Positions 28,901-38,955 of a stretch of 64,000 nt of DNA are shown here, piece by piece. The stretch covers positions 14,923,926-14,987,925 of the forward strand of contig NC_134984.1 in the NCBI RefSeq assembly GCF_050947335.1, given 5' to 3'. The position numbers and the translations under genes were made by a program. A model generated the notes under the pieces. It saw only the letters and a list, made by a program, of their open reading frames with translations, ran no database searches and had not been told where the DNA came from. Numbering within the stretch: position 1 is the stretch's first letter; every line of letters starts with the position of its first letter. The DNA is from Megachile rotundata. Lineage: Eukaryota > Arthropoda > Insecta > Hymenoptera > Megachilidae.

Positions 28901-31900
28901 TTTAATACGTTAAGTGCCGCGTAGCCACCAGTGACCTATAATGTTCGGTAAAGGCGTATCTTTAATTAAGCGAAAATGAGGTTGAGAATCAATACTATCA
29001 GCCCTGCGGAAGGGAATCAATTTTCAAGTCTAAAAGCATTGACATTCAGGATTATTAAATTTTCTATACGATGACAACAATTCTATGTAAATCATGAAAT
29101 ACATGTAAATATAAATTAATCAATACCTTAGTACAGAAAATTTTCTGTACGATGTCTTTTAAAGTTGAGATTTTATCAGAAAGCTTAAAAATAGATTTTA
29201 TAGATTAATTTTTTTTTAACCACTGGATTTCAGAGCTTTTATATAATTATCACGCAACAGTATGCTTTCATTCATCGCGTTTTGTTCTGACGTCACTTAG
29301 TGTCTCAAGTAGAGCGTCTAAATGATTTGTTATTACTATTAAAATTAAAATGAGAATTATTGATTTATGTGATTTTTAGACGCATATTTATGGTAACTGG
29401 TAAGAGTAAGGTTTATCTTGAAATTGTCAAGATTATTTTAGTAATAAAATTATTTTACTGAGAAAATAATTTATGGTTTTAGTGTGATGTTTGCATGTTA
29501 AGATCAAGACTGAGTTAAGTCTGATTTAGGTATAAGGGTGTAGAGGTTATAATGATGATTATCTAATTTCACCTGGTTCTATTTGTTGGAATACAAGTCT
29601 GAATCCACTAGCACTGTCTGCATCTACTTTAGTACTGTTAACAGTAGTATTATCAGTAGCAGTAATTAGTTATTTAGTTACAGTAATAATACTGTTACTG
29701 TAGTACTAGAAATAGTATTAGCATTGTTATTAATAGTAGTGATTACTAATGAATTTGTTATAGTAATAGTACTAATGTAACCTCAGTACAGTTGGTAGTA
29801 GTGATAGCAGTATTACTACCAGTTAGTAATTAATTAATAATAGTAATAGTACTGTTGCTTCAGCACTAACAGTAAATAATAATTTATTATTAATAGTCAT
29901 AGTAGTATCATTACTTCTACACCTTCGACAATCACATACAAGTTCTATCCCCATATACAAAAAATATTTTAAGCAATTTCACATTCATATATACTAAATC
30001 CGCTTAATATAGTCACTAAATATAGTCACACAATGCACCACTCGCCTATACCTCCTTTCACAAAAAGAATACACGTTACATACAGTATACTGTATAAGTC
30101 TATTGGATGTACCTTGACTAAGGGTTAAATGTCACAACTGTGCATGTAGTTGATTCATGTAATTATTTGTTTTTCAAGGGTTCCAAGTGGAACAGAAGAA
30201 CCTGCTGAAGCTTTTTTAATGGTTGCCTCGAATAACACTCGGTACAGCGTCGCTTTCTGTTCTACCCGCGAACGTTTCAAGAAGTTTAACAATACGGTGT
30301 TAATAAATCGTCGAAGAGCTCCTAAGGGTCATTCGGGTAACAGACGGTGCTTATAAATTAACAACTACAACGACCTGAATTCAGACACTACTATTAGCTG
30401 CCGATACTTTTACAAATGACGATTACCAAATTTTTAATCTTGGGTAATCTCCAGAGAAACGAGAAAGATGTTCTAATATTCAGTGCCCGATTAAACCCAA
30501 TGATATAAAACCTATTGAAGTGGACATTTTAACAATTGATCACAATTTATGTGAACAATATTTTAGATTGTTTATAATTATCGTAAACAATATTGTAAAA
30601 AATTGATCATAAGTGATGTGAACAATGTTTAGATAGATTGATTATAATTAATGTGAAGGGAATTTTAATAGATTGAGTACAATTGTTGCAAACAATATTA
30701 TAAAATATTGATCATAAGTGATGTGAATAATGTTTAGGTACATTGATTATACTTAATGTGAACAATATTTTAATAGTTAATTGCAACTGATGTAAATTAT
30801 ATTGTAACAGATTCATTATAAGTGATGTGAACAATGTTTAGATACATTGATTACATTTAATGTGAACAACATATTAACTGACTTTGATGTAAACATTTTA
30901 ATAGACTAATTACAATTAATGTGAACAATATCATAACACATTGTCTACACTTCATGTGAAGATTTTAACAGATTTAATGTACGTGAAGAGCCTGTTAACT
31001 GTAATGTAAACTGTAAACTTAAGACAGTACTATATGATTCATATCAATTTATACGAACACTGTTCAACGTAAATCTAAGATTTGATTTATGTGAAGAGCC
31101 TGTTAACTGCAATGTAAACTTGAGGCAGTATGTGATTCATATCAGTTCATATAAAGAATGTTCAACGTTTTAAGGCACTTTCTTATTCACATTAGACACT
31201 TTCACAAGATGCAAACAAAGAACAATAACTAAATAATTTTTGTTAAGAAATTTACTAAAAAAAAAACATTCGAAAGAATTCACATCGTTATTACATTAAC
31301 ATTCGATGAATTTGTAGATAAATAAATAAATAAAAAAGAGAGAAGAAAGTGGATATAGGGGATTAAAATGAAAGAAGACAGCGTCGTGAAAGGTGACCTT
31401 AAAAAAGAATCTGCGTGGAAAATGAAAAATGCATTGAAACTCTTTCGTCCTCATTTACTCTGTGCTCCATTACCGGAGCATTTTCTCGTTCGGCAACATG
31501 GGGGACAAGAAGCTGCATTTAAGCGACGAAACATCTTTTTTCTTTTTTCGTCCTTTTTTCTATTCCGCGGAAACCCCAGCTTTACACTTTACGGCAGAAA
31601 CGAAACCGCGGTTTTATAATAAGGAAACATCGAAAAGCGAGGAAAAAGCTTTGAATGTGCGTTTCAATCATCCGACACGCGTTCACCTTTTAATTGAATC
31701 TAGGTGAAGATCGTAATTACGACGAGGGAAATATAAACGTTTCAAATTGAAATCATTCGAACTTTAATGCATACTTGATAGTTTTACTCATTTTCTTTCA
31801 AATGGCTAACTAGGAATTAAACGTCGATGCTATATTGTTTAAAACGATTTTACAATTTTAGTTAAAAAATTGTAAGATGTTTGTAATAATTGATGAATTT

Positions 31901-34900
31901 TAAGAACAAGAAAATTGTAATAGTTGATGATTAATTGAAAGTTGATAATTTGAAATGATTAAAAAATTTGAATACTAAAAATGTATATATTTAGAAAATA
32001 AAAAATTTGAATATTAAAAATGTATATACTTAGAAAATAAAAAATTTGAGTATTTAAAATGTATATATTTAGAAAATAAAAAATTTGAGTATTAAAAATG
32101 TATATATTTAGAAAATAAAAAATTTGAGTATTAAAAATGTATATATTTAGAAAATTAAAAATTTAAATATTAAAAATGTCTATACTTAGAAAATAAAAAT
32201 TTTGAATACAAAAAATTTGTGTATTTAGGAAATAAAAAATTTGAGTATTAAAAATGTCTATATTTAGAAAATAAAAATTTTGAAAATTAAAAAATGTTAG
32301 AGTTTTTAAATATGACATTTAACTCTATAGATACAGAGATTCGATATAAAACTTCATAATAGAAAGTGCAAAAATATCTTCCTTTCGAACAATGAAATTC
32401 CACGCACATCAAAATCTCAGGTGTGAAATACTTGACGCGTTCCACGCAATTTGCGCCGGTCGCGGAATGTGACTTCAATGTAACACGGGGTTTGAACAGT
32501 GTTCGAACTAAAATTTCAAGTTGACAACCCTACTCTATTACACGCGATCCTATTTCATGACAATGGCGAGCAACGAACCACGTGAATTGAACTGTCGCGT
32601 GGAATTAACGTTAACAAGAAAATCGCTGGCAAATCCGTTTTACGACTTACGTATCTATATACATATTTGCAATCTGTGCTTGGTCTGTGCCTCTTATGGG
32701 AGTTTTGCCTATGTTCGTTCGTGCGTGATAAATTGCTCATACAGAAGGTTACTTCCCTCCGGGATGGATGCGCTTTCAAACGTTTTTTAAAAGCGACCGC
32801 CTCCTAAGGACCCCGCTTATTTTTTACGACCAAATGAGAATACACCGAAACTTGACTACTAACTGTGCTAAGATCGTTAACGGTTTGCGAGCTAACGCGT
32901 TCGATCTATGTGGAAGAATCGCACAATTTCAAGTTTTTTACAGGGAGATAATAATTTAAATTTAGAATTGGGGAATTTGGAAATTGGAGAGGCGGAGAGT
33001 TAGAAATTTAGGAATCAGAGAATTTGGAAATTAAATGTGGAAATTTGGAAATTTAGGAATTGAAAAATTTGGAAATTTGGAAATTTAGGAATTGAAAAAT
33101 TTGGAAATTTGGAAAATTAGGAATTGGAAAATTTAGGAATTGAAAAATTTGGAAATTTGGAAAATTAGGAATTGGAAAATTTAGGAATTGAAAAATTTGG
33201 AAATTTGAAAAATTAAGAATTGGAAAATTTAGGAATTGAAAAATTTAGAAATTTAGGAATTGGGAAATTATTAATTGGGAGATTTAGGAATTAGAAAATT
33301 TATAAATTAGAAAATTTAAGAATTGAGAAATTTTGGAATTTGAAAATTTAGAAATATTTTTCTGCACCCTTTTCTGCACTAAAATATACCTGATATGAGG
33401 TTGGGTTTCATTTTGTACAATCTACATAATGTTCTGATAACATCAGCGGATTTAAATTTACCGCCATTCTTATACGGTGGTTTTCCAAAGATGAAACTTT
33501 ATATCTGATAAGTAGCTACTCTACTGTTCCGAATAAGGATACCATCTCTTATAATACAATACCTAAAAACTTAAACCCGTAACTATTCCTTATCATTTTT
33601 AATGTTATTAAAACTCAGTTCGTCTAAAGTGTAGTCAATTTAAATTTACCGCTTTTTTCCTTATAATCGTTTTCTAAAAATGAAACTCAATAGCAGAGAT
33701 TATAATATCTAAAAATCATAAAGCTCTAATTACTTTGTATCTTTTCTTTCTTTACACCCATATTATAACTTAATTCTTCAATTCAATAATCTAATAATAA
33801 AAAACCGGTTTGAATTTACCGCCATTCGTTTAACAATCTTCAAATATATTTCGGTAGTGAAAAAACGGTAAACTATTTCAAATGAAGACACTACTGTTTA
33901 AATTCTAACGTAAATAACACCTAAAAATCATAAAACTGACGTTGGATCGTAAACTCACTCTAACTTCTTGCCATTTTTCATTTTATCGTCGTTGTAACGA
34001 AAGCCATTAATTTGCAATGTCACTGGACACAACGTTCAATCAACCGGTTTATGACAGTTTGTAATTTCGTTTAAAATGTTTATAATCGCTAAGAAAGACT
34101 ATGTTTCCGATCTAGAATCTTAAACGGTCACTCGATAAAAACGACCAATTAACATTGTCGTGTGACATTAACGATGAAAATAGCCGGCAAAGTAGCAACG
34201 ACGGATATTGTACTACACGGCGTACATTCTCGGACAAAATTAACCTCTCTCCTCTCGATAATTCATTGAAATATCTGCATAACCAGTTCGCCGAAAATAA
34301 TTCGAAACGAATTATTACTCAAAATTTATTTCTCTTTTCATGTACATGTGTCACTCAAAATTACTTAAAAAAATGTATTATCCTTTAATTCGAGAATCAC
34401 TTTACCAAGTGAAAAAAAAAATATACTGATCGAATTGAGTAACCTCCTCCTTTTTCGAAGTCGGTTAAAAATAGAAAACGTTACTTGAGAAGAAACGTAA
34501 TATTCCGCATGTAATATTTCTGAGCTATGGTGGTTAAGGGTTAACCTCAATTATGCGTCAAATACTCTACGTACATACCATGAATGCGTATAACGGAAGT
34601 TCACATTTACCCCAATTAGTTTTACTGCAATTTAAGTGTCACTTTCTGAGTTATAAAAAATTCTTTTCCTAATACTGTATATTTCCAATTTTGATGTACG
34701 AAAATGTTTCGAACTTGATTCAAAGATGTCTCTATACACTAATAGTATTCAGTTTTGAAAGCAGTCGGTTAAGGATGGTCAGCGTTATGCAAGTGTTGTA
34801 AAAAAGCTTGTAAAAACATTATATTTCTGGTTTTGACGGACTAAAATTTTGAAATTAATTCACGTCCTTGTGAGGATCATTGATATTCAATTTTACGAAA

Positions 34901-35552
34901 AATAAGCGTGAAAGATATTTTGTTTTAAACGCACTAGTCAGTAAAGTTCTGCAATCTCGACGCTTATTTTTTCTAATCTAGTTCGAACAATATCGATTTG
35001 CAGCACTTGCACGCTTAATTTTGTCCCCGACTGTATAACGTCAGATTCGATTAATGCCGCTCGGTCGCATGGAAAGAGCGTTGGAGTACGGTAGGCGTTT
35101 GATCGCGTAGACTTCGCCGAAGGCAAACATTCATCGAGAACTATACGAAGCTGTCGATCGCTACAGCGTACACGGTTAGCGTGTAACGTGCTCTAAATGA
35201 ACGCATCGAGCATCGTGAGGCATCGATTGACAGGTAGCAGGGGTTTTAATCGGCGAGCATTTCAAAGGAACCGTTCACGGGACAAGTGCACCGTAGCCAC
35301 TACATCGATCGTGATGCGCGTTGCGCGTGACATTTGTCGACAGAGTCGAAAAAAGATGAAAGAAAAGTAAAGGTACGGGAAACTGACATCGCGAGAAATA
35401 TCGTACGAGACAAGGATCGATTCGCGTTCGTTGCACGCGTTTCGTCACTTTAGCGTTTTCGCGATACGTTCGTAAATTGATAGCAGTGTACTCACCTGGA
35501 CCCGGCAGACCACCAAGACGCCCAGCAGTGCGGGCACCAGCATCCCCATCAT
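4208..35552 (-). CDS. Appl: Appl, amyloid precursor protein-like transmembrane protein, complete, 15 coding exons
   Basis: Type I membrane protein of the APP family, in insects mainly neuronal, acting in axon growth, synapse formation and Go signalling. Coding exons 5' to 3': 35552-35496, 17972-17919, 16836-16705, 15583-15457, 13643-13553, 12934-12804, 6891-6672, 6274-6064, 5874-5692, 5616-5545, 5471-5281, 5155-4995, 4913-4687, 4597-4451, 4318-4208. They total 2115 bases, 704 residues plus TAA; every intron is GT-AG and every phase agrees. Order: signal peptide (1-19), cysteine-rich E1 (about 38-194), acidic stretch (about 215-266), Ser/Thr/Gln linker, helical E2 (about 310-545), Gln/Glu-rich juxtamembrane part, membrane segment (635-657), cytoplasmic tail with GYENPTYKYFE. 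The start is the first ATG of two in tandem before a hydrophobic leader. No Kunitz domain is present. Untranslated exons were not resolved. The family assignment is secure; alternative splicing is not excluded. Confidence 0.96.
4995..6274 (-). CDS. Appl: Appl coding exons 8-12: linker and E2 helical domain
   Basis: Exons 6274-6064, 5874-5692, 5616-5545, 5471-5281 and 5155-4995 encode residues 271-544. The first carries a Ser/Thr/Gln linker and then DPYLTHFDPRSEHQSYK. The rest is strongly helical: VMKDWSDLEEKYQ, KHQLSAMHQQRVQ, EAVKQRNDEAM, CLQKLLRALHKDRHHTIAHY, RYPDLSAKIGRLMDDYV. These blocks correspond to the six-helix E2 domain, which mediates antiparallel dimers and heparin binding in the family. 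Introns are only 75-190 bases, in contrast to the large upstream ones. Confidence 0.95.
6672..6891 (-). CDS. Appl: Appl coding exon 7: acidic domain
   Basis: Encodes residues 198-271: a basic start (ENMKAKKPIDLPIPK) and then about 50 residues that are mostly Asp and Glu, ending DYDTTTR. An acidic region between E1 and E2 is a constant feature of APP proteins and varies in sequence. The exon is entered in phase 1 (G|AA) and left in phase 2 (AG|T). It is separated from exon 6 by a 5.9-kb intron. Confidence 0.93.
7452..7720 (-). CDS. Candidate exon in Appl intron 6: possible alternative terminal exon or end of a nested gene
   Basis: An open frame of 88 codons after a possible splice acceptor (TTGTCCCTAG before GGAAG) and closed by TAA. 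It has protein-like composition: PRFIVAKRDPDFSIRDN, RYIFRKKLPSQPPRDPDKR, then a helical, charged end (AFAELEKSAHQR, MEHLENLVSQDG). An in-frame TAA lies just upstream of the acceptor, and no ATG opens the frame, so it cannot be a complete gene alone. The acceptor phase (1) matches the donor of Appl exon 6. Splicing would give a secreted E1-only protein with a new tail. I do not recognise the family. It could also be the last exon of a nested gene or a fossil. Confidence 0.3.
7850..8165. repeat. 16-bp satellite array, GGAATTTAGGGATTTG type
   Basis: Near-perfect tandem copies of GGAATTTAGGGATTTG with decaying copies on both sides (from about 7800 to 8340). Each unit contains TTAGGG, but the units are separated by ATTTGGGAA, so this is not a telomeric tract. 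Confidence 0.9.
9085..9211. repeat. Fold-back element with imperfect terminal inverted repeats
   Basis: The left arm reads GCTCAAAATTTTGTTCGCCC and continues TCGAAAA. The reverse complement of the right arm reads GCTCAACAATTTTTTTCGCC and continues CTCTAAAA, so the arms differ mainly by one inserted base and two substitutions over about 27 bases. Inside lies a second stem (ACATAAAAATTTA against TAAATTTTTGTGT). The whole 127 bases fold as a hairpin, as a small MITE would. No clear target duplication was found. Confidence 0.55.
12804..17972 (-). CDS. Appl: Appl coding exons 2-6: E1 domain (growth-factor-like and copper-binding-like folds)
   Basis: Five exons (17972-17919, 16836-16705, 15583-15457, 13643-13553, 12934-12804) encode residues 20-197. 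Recognisable blocks are VATLCEAGEVYLAQH, RDITNIVESSHY, RWVKPYRCLEGPFQSDALL, VPEGCLFDH and LLPCGISLFSGVEFVCCP, the standard APP-family E1 signatures with the expected cysteines. The subdomain equivalent to the vertebrate copper site has CWESHRWNTTAADTC. Aligned by its cysteines, the vertebrate positions His147, His149 and His151 are Ser, Arg and Asn here, and Tyr168 is Phe. Copper binding by the vertebrate geometry is therefore unlikely. Confidence 0.95.
13644..15456 (-). other. Appl: Appl intron 4, with degenerate AATTTGGGAATTCGGT array
   Basis: An intron of 1.8 kb between E1 exons. From about 13910 to 14350 it holds a diverged array of 14-17-base units such as AATTTGGGAATCGGTAATTT, of the same A/T-rich family as the cleaner arrays elsewhere. 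The remainder is AT-rich with no coding character. Confidence 0.75.
15584..16704 (-). other. Appl: Appl intron 3, no feature recognised
   Basis: An intron of 1.1 kb. Several short open frames occur on both strands (for example 15734-16057), but none has protein-like composition or splice support. Confidence 0.7.
16837..17918 (-). other. Appl: Appl intron 2, no feature recognised
   Basis: An intron of 1.1 kb, AT-rich. It has no tandem array or conserved-looking block that I can identify. Confidence 0.7.
19215..19395. repeat. 15/30-bp tandem array, CCTAATGTCCTGTCA / CCTAGTGTCCTGTCA
   Basis: Alternating 15-base units differing at one position (CCTAATG or CCTAGTG), giving a 30-bp dimeric period repeated about six times. 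Because 15 is a multiple of three, it creates a 62-codon frame of MSCHLVSCHL repeats, which I regard as incidental. Confidence 0.9.
19396..19500. repeat. Short CCTAATA-type array
   Basis: Irregular tandem copies of CCTAATAC and CCTAATAT, a spaced relative of the insect telomeric CCTAA motif. It directly follows the 15-bp array and may have grown from it. Confidence 0.7.
20009..20630. repeat. Three tandem copies of a 209-223-bp unit rich in ATGTA/TACAT
   Basis: The motif ATGCATGTTG begins at 20011, 20220 and 20443, giving spacings of 209 and 223. Each copy runs through GTATTACGTGTGTGT, TATGTATTTCACCTATGTAT and a self-complementary ACATATGTACATAT stretch. The ATG-rich units create three short frames (MHVAHVL...) of no likely coding value. 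Confidence 0.9.
21480..21990. repeat. 15-16-bp satellite array, AATTCCAAATTTCCCG orientation
   Basis: About 500 bases of AATTCCAAATTTCCCG / AATTCTAAATTTCCTA units, decaying at both ends. It is the reverse-complement orientation of the GGAATTTGGAAATTTT array at 23700-24300. Confidence 0.92.
23700..24300. repeat. 16-bp satellite array, GGAATTTGGAAATTTT orientation
   Basis: About 600 bases of GGAATTTGGAAATTTT with few variants. The unit contains no stop codon on either strand, so long open frames appear on both strands (up to 214 codons). These come from the repeat and are not genes. Confidence 0.95.
26225..26890. repeat. 14-16-bp satellite array, GGAATTGGGAATTTT orientation
   Basis: About 660 bases of GGAATTGGGAATTTTGGAAT-type units. 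The unit is nearly the reverse complement of the array at 27915-28660, with about 1 kb of unique sequence between the two. Confidence 0.93.
27915..28660. repeat. 15-bp satellite array with 90-bp higher-order repeat, CCCAATTCCATAATT orientation
   Basis: Fifteen-base units CCCAATTCCAnAATT over about 745 bases. Six variant units form a 90-bp block repeated head to tail. The marker AAGGTCCCAATTCC occurs at 28171, 28261 and 28351, exactly 90 apart. The frames of 294 codons (plus) and 231 codons (minus) are by-products of a stop-free unit whose length is a multiple of three. Confidence 0.95.
29600..29930. repeat. TAGTA/AGTAATAGTACTGT-rich low-complexity stretch
   Basis: Irregular clusters of AGTA, TAGTACTGTT and AATAGT, partly self-complementary through AGTACT. 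No fixed period is seen. Confidence 0.6.
30520..31170. repeat. Degenerate about 60-bp tandem repeat (TTAATGTGAACAATATTTTA)
   Basis: At least eight diverged copies of a unit built around TGATTATAATTAATGTGAAC followed by AATATTTTAATAGA. Spacing is about 55-65 bases. The copies at the right end (TTTATGTGAAGAGCCTGTTA) form a separate pair, about 110 bases apart. Confidence 0.7.
31975..32290. repeat. 39-bp minisatellite (ATGTATATATTTAGAAAATA)
   Basis: About eight copies of a 39-bp unit, ATGTATATATTTAGAAAATA followed by AAAAATTTGAGTATTAAAA. Starts at 31981, 32020 and 32059 confirm the period. It is highly AT-rich. Confidence 0.92.
32950..33350. repeat. Degenerate GGAATTGAAAAATTTGGAAATTT array
   Basis: About 400 bases of AATTTAGGAATTGAAAAATT and AATTTGGAAATTTGGAAA units in mixed order. 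It belongs to the same general family as the 16-bp satellites. Confidence 0.85.
33440..33950. repeat. Three diverged copies of a 170-190-bp unit (TTTAAATTTACCGCC)
   Basis: The blocks at about 33448, 33637 and 33805 each begin TTTAAATTTACCGC (TTTGAATTTACCGCC in the third). Each continues with a related segment, including AAAATGAAACT and CTAAAAATCATAAA(A/G)CT. They are old tandem duplicates rather than a microsatellite. Confidence 0.6.
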
Positions 35553-35980
35553 CTTTCCTCGTTCGCTGATTCTTTTTAAACTCCCTCGTCACGGTGTTCC
35601 TTGAGATTTCTCGGTGGACGATATTTCTACACCGCGATATCTTGCGCGGAATCGACGACGCACCGATTAACAAACGTCAGAAACGTCGCAGAACGAATTT
35701 ACTTGTACCCGGAACACCATTCACCCGCCGTATACGAGAGCACAGCGTACTACTGTGACACTGCTGCTGGGTGGGTCGCTTGACGAGAAATCAAGATGGA
35801 GGTGAAGCGCGGCGCCGATGCCGCTGAAACGATTCGACCAATCAGAAGCAGCCGTAGACGGATGACCGCGTCGAAGGGTGCGTTCACATGCGCGCAGTGG
35901 TCAGTCGATAACGTGGCGGGAATATTGGGATTTCAAATGATGCACCCGTACACTCGTGCACGTAATTGTTATATTTGAGT
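34990..35980 (-). promoter_or_regulatory. Appl: CpG-richer region around Appl exon 1, likely promoter and 5' leader
   Basis: Against the AT-rich background this kilobase has many CpG steps and mixed sequence, and it surrounds the signal-peptide exon. The transcription start should lie above 35552 on this coordinate scale. No clear TATA box or initiator could be assigned, so this is a region call based on composition and position. Confidence 0.45.
35496..35552 (-). CDS. Appl: Appl coding exon 1: signal peptide
   Basis: Nineteen codons beginning with two consecutive ATG codons and reading MMGMLVPALLGVLVVCRVQ, a typical cleavable secretory leader. The exon ends in CAG before GTGAGT, phase 0. 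The next coding exon, also phase 0, is 17.5 kb away. Surrounding sequence is CpG-rich compared with the flanks, as expected near a promoter. Which of the two ATGs is used makes a one-residue difference. Confidence 0.9.
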
Positions 35981-37915
35981 ATATTCTTTGGAAAAATTAT
36001 TCTTGCTAACAGATAATCTTAAACGATTAATGTGATGTTCCAAGATTTCTATGATCAATATTGTTTATACTATGATACTGATATTTCAGTACTGTTAATG
36101 AACATTGATCTAAAATTTCCAAATGAACGAATGCCTAAATTTATAAACATATAAATTATGTTATTTTTAACATTTTTAAGTTATCAAATCCCTGAACTCT
36201 AAAGCTACTGAATTTTGAAATTAAAATATATATGTAGAATGGTAATTCAGAAATTTGGAAATTTGGAAACAAGGTAATTTTGAAATTTTTAAATTTAAAA
36301 TATAGGCAGTTAGAGAGTTGGGAATTTTGGAGATTTAAATATTTGAAAATTCAGAAATTTATAGACTTATTAACTTGATAATTTGGAAACTTAGAAATTT
36401 GAGATTGACGAACTGACTACCCATCAGTGCCCACGATTGCACGTCACTTGCACGTTCGCATACCGCACCCTCGCGGGCACAATTAATAATAACTAATAAC
36501 AATTAATTATCAGTTAATAACAACCTCGCCGCACAACAAATATCCAACATGTTGTATATTATAATTACCAATCATAATTTCGAATGAACATTGACCTCAC
36601 AATGCATAATTGTGTAAATATTCGATCGAGCATCAAATTTAATCCATTTACATTTATCAGTGGAAATGAAACCTTAGCTAATTTCAATCGATGGCAAAGT
36701 TACTTAGAACGCTTCGATTCTTAGAGGAAAAAAAGAAAACGGAAATCACTATTGTGGATTTTTAGGTCGTCAATTAACGATGTATATATACATGCATTTG
36801 TTACATTACCATGATTACGCATCGGTAACGGTGCTATTAATATCCAACGAATAATGAATAATGACATGACATCATTTATATTCGTCTGTAATACCGTAAT
36901 CGAAGCGAGGACAAGGAGGAGACGATGGCAAAATTAATACCCCACCGACCGGAAGTCTATTCATAAACTATTCAATACCAGCAGTTTCCGACTAAAAACC
37001 GCTTAACGGGTTATTTTAATCATTAATGATTCGATTATTTATCAATCGAGATATTACGTTGGTGCGATTGCAATAATAAGGGTCAGATTTAACCCTGGCG
37101 AAGTGAAAAAGGCTATATGTAACAAGACACGTCATAATTCAAGATGCAATTGTTTCTTCAATTATTTTCATAATTTAATAACTATTATATAAGAACCGTG
37201 TTAGGCTGTTTAATAATTAAATCGAATACGAAATAAATTATTCAGTATATCGAAGAAATATGGAGCTTCGCAGAAGAGCGAAAATGGCTCTAACGTTTTG
37301 AGATTAGGTTGCTGTAATCAGAAAATGTCAATCCAGTTGCAAACACTTCAACATAAATACAGATAAAACTTTAAAATGGAATATAAAAAATAAAACAGTT
37401 TGTTCAAGAAACAAGGCCTTATTGGAGGTCTTTGCCCTTAGAATATACTCTCAATCCGATGGGAGATATGTCCTGGAGATGTTAGGTGATTGTAGCAGCG
37501 ACTCGTATTAATAATATTGCGTCGTTGATTAAATTGTTATTTTCCTTCCTCATGATTTTTATCGTGATTAAATTCTATTAAAATGATAATGTCTTCTCAT
37601 ATTATTTAAAGCTACAAACTCTTAGTCGCAAGTTTTTAAGTTTAGACATTTGACACATTAGATTATTTAATTGTATCAAAGAATAATAAATAGTTCTTCG
37701 ATTTATATATTTAGTTGAAAAAGTACTGATTTAACTTTCGCAGAAATCTGACCTTACTATGATATTCATGCATTACAAGAATGTAAAATGCATAAAATGT
37801 TATCTGGTTATTAAACATTAATGAACACTTTTAAACATTAATAAATCAGAACATCGTGGTGACTAAGGGGTAATATTTTTAATTGCATTAGAAACAGTGA
37901 AATCTGATCGTATTC

Positions 37916-37960
37916 CAGTACCGGATTAAGACCTCTGGAAGCCCTAATCACTTTGAAGTC
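37916..37960 (+). mobile_element. Possible DNA-transposon end fragment (CAGTACCGGATTAAGACC)
   Basis: CAGTACCGGATTAAGACCTC followed by TGGAAGCCCTAA has the look of hAT-like element termini that begin CAGnnCCGGATTAAG and go on to a GGCCCT block. A similar start (CAGGGCCGCATTGG) occurs 975 bases further on in the same orientation. No matching end or target duplication was located, so this is a resemblance only. Confidence 0.3.
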
Positions 37961-38890
37961 CCTTTTATGTTTGCAATTTTTCATACATTTTCGAGAATCT
38001 CGCTAAAGCATCTTTCTAACAAAACACCTGCAACCACTCACAAATTGCAATATTCTAAATTACAAAAAAAATTGCGATAAAAGATCCTCGACATTTTTGA
38101 ATTACTTCAGATTTCGGAGCAAGACGAATTCGACAATAAACCGTGCCAAAAACATGAACCGCAAAAGTAGAATTTTTAAATGTTCAGCAAATCTCTGCAG
38201 TGCCTAGCCGGGTGCTTATTTTGTTCATTGTTTAATCCGGCAGTGATTGCAGCGCATTAGCATAAGTAAACAAAGCGAATGAAAATTGTCTCGGTAAGAA
38301 CTGTTTGATCTTTCGATTCGTAATCGCGGTGAAAAATTGCATGTCGTTTCGATATCATAATGCGTTGATTCGTTGAAGTATGTGGAACGAAATCGTGGCC
38401 AGTAATAGAGATGGAGGCCGGTGTAATCGGGTAGTTTAAACGGGTTGTCTTGTCGAAACTCGGGACGAAGAGACCCCCATGGTGTGCCGCTGGTTTCTAC
38501 TGCATAGCTGAGGGTTGAAATCGATACCGTTTCCAGGGTAACCAGTGGGTACGGTGGCCGACACACAGGCAAAGGTATGGGCCAAGGCTATCTACTCGTA
38601 TGTTTTCATGTTCTTCCAAACGAGGGAGAAAGAGAGGGAGCAGAAAAGAAAAAAAAAGGAAAAATAGTTAGAAAGTCACTGGGAATGTGTAATTTTACCG
38701 TGTACTCTATAGCGGCTTAGAGGAGAAAAAAAACAGGAAAATCAAAAGGGTTCGTTGTTAACGGAACTAAATGTCAAGAGATGCTTGATAAAGACCGAAT
38801 GGACGGACTCTTTAAACTGTGAAAATGATAAGTACCGGATAAACGGATGCAGTGATTATGCTCTTGGCAATTTATTCGAATAACTATTAA

Positions 38891-38955
38891 CAGGGCCGCA
38901 TTGGCGCTTGTGGAGGCCCTACGCGCAAAGCTGTTGCGAGACCTCGGCACAAGTC
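38891..38955 (+). mobile_element. Possible DNA-transposon end fragment (CAGGGCCGCATTGGCGCTTG)
   Basis: An isolated GC-rich block, CAGGGCCGCATTGGCGCTTG then TGGAGGCCCTACGCGCAAAG, set in AT-rich DNA. It resembles the fragment at 37916 and the kind of CAGnGCCG...GGCCC termini seen in hAT-type relics. The assignment is tentative. Confidence 0.3.

Larger units (their letters stand above)
17973..35495 (-). other. Appl: Appl intron 1 (17.5 kb), dominated by satellite arrays
   Basis: Separates the signal-peptide exon from the E1 exons. It carries at least ten tandem arrays, listed separately, between AT-rich unique sequence. The more complex, less AT-rich blocks at about 18740-18990, 27380-27720, 31360-31720, 32430-32930 and 35000-35490 are the best candidates for enhancers. 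None contains a recognisable exon. Confidence 0.85.
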
